NCBI RefSeq assembly: GCF_000788395.1
Contig: NZ_CP009889.1
Span: forward strand, 310,001 to 374,000
DNA: 64,000 nucleotides
Source: Pseudoalteromonas piratica
GTDB lineage: Bacteria; Pseudomonadota; Gammaproteobacteria; Enterobacterales; Alteromonadaceae
Direction: 5' to 3'
Within the stretch, counting starts at the first letter, position 1; each line of letters opens with the position of its first letter. The position numbers and the translations under genes are program-made. Below, piece by piece: positions 9,040 through 16,583 of this stretch. Under the pieces are notes generated by a model. It saw nothing but the letters and a program-made list of their open reading frames with translations. It was not told the origin of the DNA and did no database searches.

Positions 9040-10098
9040 ATGAGATACATTATTTCAACCATTTTATGTAGCTTACTGGCATTTTTAAGCTGTTTTGTAA
9101 GTGCCAATGAGCGTCCCGATCCGCTTGTTGCACTCGGTGAAGTCGAGCAGGCAGAAATTGCTGAACAAATGTGGGTGCCAGGTACCGTAGTGAGCCGTTT
9201 TGATTCGCGTCTGACTACTGAAGTGTCAGGTGTGGTAAAGCAAATTGCTGAAGTTGGTGAACGCTTCAAAAAAGGCGACACGATTTTGCTTTTGGATGAC
9301 GCTTTTTTACAGTTAGAAAAGCAGCAAGCCAGTGCCAGTATCAAAAGTTTTAATACGCGCGTGAACTTACTGGAACGTCAGTTAACGCGCATTGAGAAGC
9401 TTGGCAAAAATGCCTCTGTTGATGCTTTAGAAGCAAAAGAAGCAGAGCTTATGATGGCAAGACAAGAACTTGAACAAGCAAAAATCACCTTCCAACGCAT
9501 TGCATTACAGTTAGCAAAAACTCAGCTCGTTGCACCGTTTGATGGCACCATTGTGGAACGTTATAAACAGGTTGGTGAGTTTAGCCAAACTAATGCACCA
9601 GCGGTGCGATTAGTTAGCCTTGATGATTTGGAAGTGCGTGCAAATGCGCCACTTACGCATACGCAATTTAACCAAGTAGGGGATGAGGTTTATATCGCTA
9701 ACAAAGCAGGACGCTTTAGCTCAACAGTGCGTGCACTGGTCCCTGTTGGTGATGAATTAAGCCGTACCATGGAAGTACGTGTTTCGCTTAACGATCGCGC
9801 GTTACCGATTGGCAGTGCAGTGCGAGTGAGTCTTGCCAGTAGTGCCAAACACAACGCATTAACTGTGCATCGTGATGCACTTATTTTACGTCAGGATAAA
9901 GTGTACGTTAATGTGGTACAGGATGATTTAACGGTAAAACAAGTTACTGTGACCCCAGGTAGTGGCTTTAATGAACTGATTGAAGTGAAAGGGGCGTTAT
10001 CGTTAGGTGAAAAAGTTGCTATTCGTGGCAGTGAAATGCTGCGTGATGGTGCCAAAGTACGTGTTAAGTCGAAAGAAGATTTAGTTGCATTGCGCTAA
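9040..10098 (+). CDS. RND efflux periplasmic adaptor (membrane-fusion protein)
   Basis: The 352-residue product has a signal peptide (residues 1-22, ending FVSAN). It then has the adaptor architecture: a split biotinyl-lipoyl-like domain (SGVVKQIAEVGERFKKGD and VAPFDGTIVERYKQVGE) around an alpha-helical hairpin (about 85-155), and a beta-barrel region (about 180-260). It links the inner-membrane pump to an outer-membrane channel. No outer-membrane factor gene is present, so a shared TolC-like protein is presumed. It is transcribed with the permease and followed directly by a strong bidirectional terminator. Confidence 0.9.
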   Translation: MRYIISTILCSLLAFLSCFVSANERPDPLVALGEVEQAEIAEQMWVPGTVVSRFDSRLTTEVSGVVKQIAEVGERFKKGDTILLLDDAFLQLEKQQASASIKSFNTRVNLLERQLTRIEKLGKNASVDALEAKEAELMMARQELEQAKITFQRIALQLAKTQLVAPFDGTIVERYKQVGEFSQTNAPAVRLVSLDDLEVRANAPLTHTQFNQVGDEVYIANKAGRFSSTVRALVPVGDELSRTMEVRVSLNDRALPIGSAVRVSLASSAKHNALTVHRDALILRQDKVYVNVVQDDLTVKQVTVTPGSGFNELIEVKGALSLGEKVAIRGSEMLRDGAKVRVKSKEDLVALR

Positions 10099-10103
10099 AC
10101 AAA

Positions 10104-10130
10104 AAAAGCGAGCCTAACTGGCTCGCTTTT
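10104..10130. terminator. Bidirectional Rho-independent terminator
   Basis: The stem GCGAGCC (10108-10114) pairs with GGCTCGC (10120-10126) around a 5-base loop. It is flanked by an A-run on the left and a T-run on the right, so it can end both the RND operon and the convergent small gene. Confidence 0.85.
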
Positions 10131-10353
10131 ACCTAATCAAAATTGATGGGTTAGTATTTACCTCACCATAATCGTCAATGGTGGCGACAGAATCCTCTAA
10201 TGTCAGCACCGCTAACTTACCGTTTCCTAAGTTTCGAACAAATGCTAAGTCATACCCATAGTTGTGTAAATCATAAATGGCTATTCTTTGTTCATCCGTT
10301 AACATATCCATATGTTCATTAAATTTAGGATTGTTTACTCTACGGTCAATCAT
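10129..10353 (-). CDS. Small uncharacterised protein (74 aa)
   Basis: This 74-residue soluble protein has no signal peptide. It has a helical first half (NPKFNEHMDMLTDEQRIAIY) and a beta-rich second half (LAFVRNLGNGKLAVLTLED, then ATIDDYGEV). The pattern looks like a conserved small protein of marine gammaproteobacteria, but I cannot name a family. The ribosome site is weak (GAGCAG, about 8 bases before the ATG). It shares the bidirectional terminator with the RND operon. Confidence 0.65.
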   Translation of the reverse strand: MIDRRVNNPKFNEHMDMLTDEQRIAIYDLHNYGYDLAFVRNLGNGKLAVLTLEDSVATIDDYGEVNTNPSILIR

Positions 10354-10502
10354 ATTTACTGCTCAAAAATTAACCCTGACTTTTAAATATAGTTCGTATT
10401 TATTGCTGGGTAAATTTTAGCCAACAAATAATTGCATATAGGCGTTTGCTGTTTTTACACAAATTGATTAAAGTTTGCCTCTTTTCTTGGCACGAAGATG
10501 TG

Positions 10503-11429
10503 ATGTTTTCTTCTCTTTTTCCGTTAGTTGCTTTAGTTTTTCTAGGCTATCTAGCCATTCGCAAAGGTGGTGTAAGCCAAAGTACCATTGCCGAACTAAG
10601 TAAGGTGACGTTTAGTTGGTTGTTTCCGCTCTTTTTATTTATCAATATCGCCGAAGCTGATTTATCCGGTTTGCTTTCGTATTCGGTCTTTTTAGCATTT
10701 TATGGTGCTGTACTTTTCACATTTTTAATGACTTGTTGGCTCTCACCAAGCTTATTAAAAACGCACAAAGAGAGTGGTGCTGTGTTTGCTCTTGGCAGCA
10801 CTTATTCCAATACCATTATTGTCGGTTTGCCAATTTTGATAAGTGTGTTGTCGCCAAGCGTTACTGCGCAGGTCTTTTTAATAATCAGTTTTCACAGCGC
10901 GATGCTTTTTGCTGCTACCAGCATTTTCGCAAGTGTGGGTAGCAATAATACATTTGACTTTAAATCTTTTCTGGTTGGGCTTTTGAAAAACCCTCTGCTG
11001 ATTGGTATTTACAGTGGATTAATCATAAATTTTATGGGCATAGCCTTTGCTGAATTTATCAGTAATACATTGCACTTAATCACAAAGCCTGCGTTGACAT
11101 TGGCATTGTTTATTCTTGGTGCCAACCTTTACCAATATCGCTTATCAGGTAGTTATGGGCACATCATCTCTGCCAGCGTCATTAAATTGCTGTTATTACC
11201 ATTAATAACATTGCTTTTAGCACACGGGGTCTTTCGCTTGAATAGCGATATTGTGATGATACTCGTTGTTTTAACGGCATGCCCAACAGGTGTGAATGCT
11301 TATATTGTTGCCTGCCAACAAAACCAAGGGCAAAGTGTGGTTGCAGGCAGTGTTGTAATGAGTACTTTATTGAGTGCTTTGACCATTCCAGCTTGGTTAC
11401 TCTTATTAGAATATGGTGTGTTTTTGTAA
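10503..11429 (+). CDS. AEC-family (auxin efflux carrier-like) transporter
   Basis: The 308-residue product has about ten hydrophobic helices in two groups, as in AEC/malonate-type transporters. It begins LFPLVALVFLGYLAIRKGGV. The first half has the signature LGSTYSNTIIVGLPI, and the second has TLALFILGANLYQY and VLTACPTGVNAYIVACQ, both typical of the family. Bacterial members export or import small organic anions such as malate or malonate; the substrate here is unknown. I chose the ATG at 10503, which gives the usual family length, instead of an upstream start that would add 19 non-conserved residues. It is a single gene followed by a small terminator-like hairpin. Confidence 0.85.
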   Translation: MFSSLFPLVALVFLGYLAIRKGGVSQSTIAELSKVTFSWLFPLFLFINIAEADLSGLLSYSVFLAFYGAVLFTFLMTCWLSPSLLKTHKESGAVFALGSTYSNTIIVGLPILISVLSPSVTAQVFLIISFHSAMLFAATSIFASVGSNNTFDFKSFLVGLLKNPLLIGIYSGLIINFMGIAFAEFISNTLHLITKPALTLALFILGANLYQYRLSGSYGHIISASVIKLLLLPLITLLLAHGVFRLNSDIVMILVVLTACPTGVNAYIVACQQNQGQSVVAGSVVMSTLLSALTIPAWLLLLEYGVFL

Positions 11430-11462
11430 CACATCCTAAACTACCCAAATTTATAATCGGTT

Positions 11463-11483
11463 GCAGTGGCACTGCTTCTTTTT
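11463..11483 (+). terminator. Probable Rho-independent terminator of the AEC gene
   Basis: The stem GCAGT/ACTGC (11463-11467 and 11471-11475) has a 3-base loop and is followed by TTCTTTTT. It lies 34 bases after the AEC stop codon. Confidence 0.5.
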
Positions 11484-11735
11484 AAATATCTGTCTTTCGT
11501 TCAAACCTGAACATCAGTATCGCCATTCTTAGCATATGCTTTATTTGCCCCATTCATGTTACAACTTTTAGACAACACCCATTGCTCTTGTAGCCTTAGG
11601 CAAAAGTCAGCTGATTAGAATTGAAAATATCTTATGACGGCGATCATGCTTCATTGCCGACGACTTGATTAAGGCGGTTTTAATTTAGATGAGGTATTTA
11701 TGGAGAATTAAACAGCACCATTACCCATGGAATTG

Positions 11736-11780
11736 ATTAGTGTTCTAACTAATGTTATATTTGTTCGAGTACTAACTAAT
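11736..11780 (+). promoter_or_regulatory. Candidate operator repeats upstream of ablB-like gene
   Basis: The palindrome ATTAGT-6-ACTAAT (11736-11753) is followed by a second copy of its right half. CTAACTAAT occurs at 11745-11753 and 11772-11780, 27 bases apart. They lie about 190 bases before the acetyltransferase gene in a 540-base stretch without genes. A weak promoter-like TTGACT sits at 11906. The nearby MarR regulator is a possible binder; this is a guess. Confidence 0.3.
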
Positions 11781-11969
11781 TTTCAAGAGACTTTCACCAG
11801 TTAGAGAAGCTGAATACTCTAATGTTAAATATTTATGAACTATTCCCTTCAATATTTTAATTATCATATTGCTATCAATTCTAAAGATGTATGCCATGTT
11901 TTACATTGACTAAATTAACCATTAGACAATTAAATTTTTTACACAAATTAACTGCAAGGATTATTAAAG

Positions 11970-12809
11970 ATGACAGCGACGCAATTTGACAGTGAAATGA
12001 ATCTTACTGGAAATAACATCCGATTTGGCAAACTCAATGACCGAGTTTACATCACTGATGCAACCATTGAGTTGCCAAACGCGTTTCATAAAGAAGTTGA
12101 AGACTTTGCTAAAAAAGGCGGCTACAGCAAAATTATTGCAAAAGTTAAAGATGCGCAAGTGCTGCCTTTTTTACAACGTGGCTACCAAATTGAGGCAACG
12201 GTACCAGGCTATTTTGGTCTGCAAGATGCAATCTTTATATCTCGCTTTTTTGATGAATCGCGCGCTGAGTGTGATCATAGTGATCTGAGTGATGGCATTA
12301 TCAATGAAGTTCAAAATGCAGATTTGTGGCAACCTTCTTCATTCTCTCAACCAGTGCTGTTTCGCAAGTGTAACCAAGCAGACGTTCGCGCCCTTTCCAA
12401 ACTTTATCAATTGGCTTTTTCAAGCTATGGTTCACCAATCGGTGACGAAAACTATATCTCTCGAAGCATTGACAGTGGTGTGGATTATTTTTGTGTTGAA
12501 TACATGGATGCCATTGTTGCCTGTGTTCGTATCGAGTATGAGAAGGATGCGCCAAACGCAAGACTTTACGATACTGTGGTGTTAAGTCAATTTCGCAATG
12601 AAGGGATTGCATCTGCGCTAATTTTTGAAGCGAGCAAATACCTCAAAAGTAATGATGTTGAGTTTATTTATTCGGTTTGTAGAGCATCTTCATTTGCCAT
12701 CAACAAAGTATTTGCGCGTCTTGACTTTGAGTATGGTGGTCGCTTGATAAACAACAATCTTGTGAATAACAAACTTGTTTCAATGAATGTGTGGTCGCAA
12801 AAACTGTAA
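11970..12809 (+). CDS. ablB: Putative beta-lysine N-acetyltransferase (AblB-like, GNAT fold)
   Basis: The 279-residue product has the two-part form of AblB. An N-terminal domain of about 115 residues is followed by a GNAT acetyltransferase domain with LYDTVVLSQFRNEGIASALI (acetyl-CoA loop region) and the typical AblB ending GGRLINNNLV...SMNVW. AblB acetylates beta-lysine, made by lysine 2,3-aminomutase (AblA), to give the osmolyte N-epsilon-acetyl-beta-lysine. No ablA gene lies in the window, so the substrate may differ or AblA may be elsewhere. A ribosome site (AAGGA) precedes the ATG. The GlnD-like gene follows 30 bases downstream, probably in the same operon. Confidence 0.75.
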   Translation: MTATQFDSEMNLTGNNIRFGKLNDRVYITDATIELPNAFHKEVEDFAKKGGYSKIIAKVKDAQVLPFLQRGYQIEATVPGYFGLQDAIFISRFFDESRAECDHSDLSDGIINEVQNADLWQPSSFSQPVLFRKCNQADVRALSKLYQLAFSSYGSPIGDENYISRSIDSGVDYFCVEYMDAIVACVRIEYEKDAPNARLYDTVVLSQFRNEGIASALIFEASKYLKSNDVEFIYSVCRASSFAINKVFARLDFEYGGRLINNNLVNNKLVSMNVWSQKL

Positions 12810-12839
12810 TATCAGATTACCTTGAGGGAGAGGCGACAG

Positions 12840-15386
12840 ATGAAAACAGTTTTTAAAGAACAGTTAGATAATTTAACGCATCAGCAAAACTCACGGTTTT
12901 TTACTAGTCAAATAAGCCAACTACTAACAGAACGCGCTAATGCACTCGATAATATTCTGATAGAAATGTGGTGCTCGCATGGCTTAGATAAAAGCAACTG
13001 TTCATTAAATGCTGTGGGCGGTTATGGCCGTGCATCGTTACATCCATTCTCAGACATTGATATTGCGATTATTCTACCTTGCAATGACGAGCAAATTCCT
13101 GAGACGGCACTGCGCGCATTTATTGCGGGGTTGTGGGATCTCGGACTCGACATCGGCCACTCTGTTAGAACCTTATCACAAGCAAAACACTATGCCGTTG
13201 ACGATATTACGATAGCGACAAACTTACTTGATATTCGCTGTTTATATGGTAATTGTCAGCACAGTGAACAACTGCGTGCGTTTTTGTATGATAACGAAGT
13301 CATATCTGATAAAGCATTTTTCGATGCAAAATTACTTGAACAAAAAACGCGCCACAAAAAAGCCTTAAATACAGCGCTTTATTTAGAACCAAATATAAAA
13401 ACAAACCCAGGTGGGTTGCGCGATTTTCAGACGATCGTTTGGGTAGCGCGAAAACATCTTAAATTGTCGAATAATGAGTTACTTGTGGAAGGTGAATTAC
13501 TGCAAGAGGATGAACAATTTGAGTTGATAGAATGTCATGACTTTCTCTGCCGTATTCGTTGGGCACTGCATTGCGTAGCAAAGCGGCCGCAAGAGGTTTT
13601 GTTATTTGAGTATCAGGCACAAGTTGCTGAGTTTTTAAAGTTTGGTCGGGGTGATAGTGCCCAACAGGCGATTGAACGTATGATGAGACAATTGTTTCGT
13701 GCAATGACGCGCTTACAAGAGCTTAATCAAATCTTATGTGACAATGTACACCGTTGTATTACACATAACAGAGAGAAGAACACGTTAAAAATCAATGAGC
13801 AATTTTCATTGGTTGATGGCTTTTTAGAAACAAGTTCATCCAGTGTTTTTATTGATAAATCACAGGTTATCAGTTTATTTAAACTGCTTGCTGAGCATCC
13901 AGATGCTCACGGTATTTCGTCAAACACATTACAATTATTGAGAAAAGTAAGGCACCGCTTACTTGGCGAGTTACAGGATTATCAGAGCTGTCGTGAACTA
14001 TTTATTTCTCTATTTGAGCGACCTAAAACATTAAAAAAAGTATTAGGATTAATGCATCGCTATGGTGTGCTTGAAATGTATGCAACACAATGGGCACAAA
14101 GCGAAGGGCGCATGCAGTTTGATATCCATAATGCCTACACCGTAGATGAACATGTTTACAAAACGGTGTCATACATTTCTGATTTTGCGAATCAAAATGA
14201 CAACCATGAAAGTTACCACCTTGCATATGGTCGGGTGCAAAACAAATTAGCACTATGTATGGCGGCGTTCTGCCACCACTTAGCGGGTTCTCAGGAAAGT
14301 GAAAGCCACGCCACAAGTGCCATGCTTGCAAAAGAGTTTGCACGCTTTCACAGTCTGAAAAAGGCATCGGTAGATCTGATAGTGTGGCTAATTGAGAACC
14401 AAGATCTATTGATAAATACTAGTCGAACGCTCGACGTATATGACCCTCGTACAATACAGTCATTGAATAAAAAGGTGGGTTCATTAGAGCGTTTAAATGC
14501 GCTATACACGCTTACAGTGGCAGATATTATGGCCACTAATGAAGAAGCGTGGAGTGATTGGCAAGCCGCCATGTTAGAGCAATTGTACATAGCATCTCGA
14601 GAAGCATTTAAAACCGACGGTAAAAGCATTTTTGAGCAGCGAACTGTGATCCGCGAGAATAAAGCCGAGGCGCAAACACGTTTAGCGAATAGCACTATCT
14701 CTGAAGATGAAGTGATGGCATTTTGGGCCACCTTACCCAATAGCTTTTTTACGTTTACCAGTGCCAAAGAACTATCAGAAATAACTGAAAAAGTAGTCTC
14801 TACGCACCAATTTCCATTAGTGTTTTTAACCCAAAGTGAACAAATAGGGTGTTCAACTTTAGTGGTTTACACCCCTAATCGGGCAAAACTGTTTGTCGAT
14901 ATTTTTAACACATTAACGCGTGCAAAAGTAAATGTTAAAGATGCTGAATTGCTTGAAACAAAAGATGGCAATGTGCTCGAAATATTCCGTGTACTTGATG
15001 TTAATGACGAACAACTGTGCGAACGTTATCGTATTGAGCGCGTTATTCGTCAAATAGAGCAAGTGATCACAAAAGGCTATAAAGAGTGTAAATTGCCTGT
15101 AGCGAAGAAGATTAAAAGCTTCGAATCAGAGCCTGTTGTGGAATTTATTCCAACACCAAAACGTGATCGTACCTTGCTTAAAGTGACCACCTTAAATAAC
15201 CCGACCTATGTCGACAAAATTTGCTCTGTATTTCGCAATCATACGTTGTCGATCCACTCAGCAAAAGTGACCACTTTGGGTGAGAGTTTAGAAAGTGTAT
15301 TTTTACTTTCAGACAGTAATAATGAAAGCTTGAAAGAAGCGATGCAAAGCAAAGTGTTAGATGCCTTTGGCTATAATCTATCCTAA
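12840..15386 (+). CDS. GlnD-like PII uridylyltransferase paralogue with degenerate HD domain
   Basis: The 848-residue product follows GlnD order: nucleotidyltransferase domain (VGGYGRASLHPFSDIDIAI, catalytic Asp72 and Asp74), helical domain (TNPGGLRDFQ), HD domain (about 428-550) and two ACT domains at the end. GlnD uridylylates PII proteins when glutamine is low and removes UMP through its HD domain when glutamine is high. Here the HD core, HD followed by I-A-K in E. coli, reads CHHLAGSQESESH (from Cys478), so the metal-binding Asp is His and UMP removal is probably lost. glnD normally lies near map and dapD; this position beside ablB suggests a paralogue. The ATG at 12840 follows GAGGGAGAGG. 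It overlaps the convergent marR by 4 bases. Confidence 0.82.
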   Translation: MKTVFKEQLDNLTHQQNSRFFTSQISQLLTERANALDNILIEMWCSHGLDKSNCSLNAVGGYGRASLHPFSDIDIAIILPCNDEQIPETALRAFIAGLWDLGLDIGHSVRTLSQAKHYAVDDITIATNLLDIRCLYGNCQHSEQLRAFLYDNEVISDKAFFDAKLLEQKTRHKKALNTALYLEPNIKTNPGGLRDFQTIVWVARKHLKLSNNELLVEGELLQEDEQFELIECHDFLCRIRWALHCVAKRPQEVLLFEYQAQVAEFLKFGRGDSAQQAIERMMRQLFRAMTRLQELNQILCDNVHRCITHNREKNTLKINEQFSLVDGFLETSSSSVFIDKSQVISLFKLLAEHPDAHGISSNTLQLLRKVRHRLLGELQDYQSCRELFISLFERPKTLKKVLGLMHRYGVLEMYATQWAQSEGRMQFDIHNAYTVDEHVYKTVSYISDFANQNDNHESYHLAYGRVQNKLALCMAAFCHHLAGSQESESHATSAMLAKEFARFHSLKKASVDLIVWLIENQDLLINTSRTLDVYDPRTIQSLNKKVGSLERLNALYTLTVADIMATNEEAWSDWQAAMLEQLYIASREAFKTDGKSIFEQRTVIRENKAEAQTRLANSTISEDEVMAFWATLPNSFFTFTSAKELSEITEKVVSTHQFPLVFLTQSEQIGCSTLVVYTPNRAKLFVDIFNTLTRAKVNVKDAELLETKDGNVLEIFRVLDVNDEQLCERYRIERVIRQIEQVITKGYKECKLPVAKKIKSFESEPVVEFIPTPKRDRTLLKVTTLNNPTYVDKICSVFRNHTLSIHSAKVTTLGESLESVFLLSDSNNESLKEAMQSKVLDAFGYNLS

Positions 15387-15877
15387 GATTTTTTTTCCTC
15401 GTTTACACTTACACTCATAGGATCAATTTCAAGCATAGGTGCAGCATCTAAATCATTTGCATCCATCATGCTAGCAATACGTTGCATTGAAGAAAGTAAT
15501 AAGCTCTGTTCCCATTGCTCTAGGCCACAAAAATTTTGAATAAAGTGCTCTTGCAATGGTTGTGGCGCATCAATTAACGAGGCTTTTCCTTTTTCTGTAA
15601 GAAATAAACTAACTCGACGTTTGTCTTCTTTGCTGCGCACGCGCTCGATTAAATCGCGCGATTCTAAACGATCTAAAATATTAGTGACGGTAGCCGCACT
15701 TAAATTAATTTCTTTGGCAACGGCACCCGCTGTAACGCCTTTAACACGGGCAATTTCTTGCATTATTAATAATTGTGGACCGGTTAAACCCGAAGATTTA
15801 TTGAGCTGTTTTGAATGTAAATCGATGGCTCGAATGACTTTACGGATAGAGACGAGCAGTTCTTCGTATTTTTCCAT
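15383..15877 (-). CDS. MarR-family transcriptional regulator
   Basis: This 164-residue protein has a MarR-type winged helix. The recognition region is AGAVAKEINLSAATVTNILDR, followed by the wing ERVRSKEDKRRVSLFLTEKG. Flanking helices (residues 1-35 and about 110-140) would form the dimer interface. An acidic tail (LEIDPMSVSVNEEKKS) extends past the normal end. MarR proteins bind palindromic operators and are often released by small ligands. It converges on the GlnD-like gene with a 4-base overlap, so it may regulate the ablB-glnD unit, whose upstream region holds palindromic repeats. That is inference. Confidence 0.88.
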   Translation of the reverse strand: MEKYEELLVSIRKVIRAIDLHSKQLNKSSGLTGPQLLIMQEIARVKGVTAGAVAKEINLSAATVTNILDRLESRDLIERVRSKEDKRRVSLFLTEKGKASLIDAPQPLQEHFIQNFCGLEQWEQSLLLSSMQRIASMMDANDLDAAPMLEIDPMSVSVNEEKKS

Positions 15878-16070
15878 TATTAGATCTTAATGAGAGAATA
15901 TAATCGTTAATTTTCCGAAATAATAACAAAATCTGAGACGCAAAACATTTTAATATTTTGCTCTGCTAACAGTTTTGATTGGAATAGAGCGAAAAGTGGG
16001 TATTCATATGATTTTTAGCGCGAATATGACTAACCTGATGGTATAGATATGCCAACTTGTAGGCTTTAGA

Positions 16071-16469
16071 ATGACAAAGAAAAGTTTTAACTTTGAAGAT
16101 ATTGTTCAAATATGTGTGGGGGCATTTGCACTTGCCGTACCAATATCTTTTTCTGAAGAAGCATGGCAACTAGCTGAAACGTTACCACTTACCAATTTAT
16201 TATTACTACTGTGCTTATCGCTTACTTTTTTAACGCTTTATACCTACCAAAGTGTCTTTCAACGAAATATCAATACGCGTCGTTTTTTGTTTATAACTCG
16301 TATAGTCGTTGCCTACTTAATCACATTTTTCATTGTCAGCTTAGTACTATTAAGTATTGATAAACTGCCCTTTGTCAGCGACCCTCTTATAGCCTTAAAG
16401 CGAGTTGTGGTGATATCCATGCCTGCGTCTATGGGAGCCATTATTGTTGATGGATTTGACAAAGAATAA
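16071..16469 (+). CDS. DUF2391-like integral membrane protein
   Basis: The 132-residue product has four hydrophobic segments (about residues 12-32, 40-60, 74-96 and 105-124). Its opening DIVQICVGAFALAVPISFSEEAW fits the DUF2391/TIGR02587 family of putative membrane proteins, whose function is unknown. The ribosome site before the ATG is weak (AGGC). It stands alone ahead of the ethylene-receptor-like operon, with about 110 bases between. Confidence 0.7.
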   Translation: MTKKSFNFEDIVQICVGAFALAVPISFSEEAWQLAETLPLTNLLLLLCLSLTFLTLYTYQSVFQRNINTRRFLFITRIVVAYLITFFIVSLVLLSIDKLPFVSDPLIALKRVVVISMPASMGAIIVDGFDKE

Positions 16470-16583
16470 TCACGCCTGCCAATGAGTGACTTTTAGCGGT
16501 GGCCAAGCCCGCTATCAAATTGTTTTTTAACGAGTGTCTGCCATACTCAAGTGTACTTTCATTGTAATTTAAAAGGATGTCAC

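Noticed and set aside
14348..14767. Minus-strand open frame of 139 codons
   Set aside because: It is antisense to the GlnD-like gene, which has family motifs in order on both sides.
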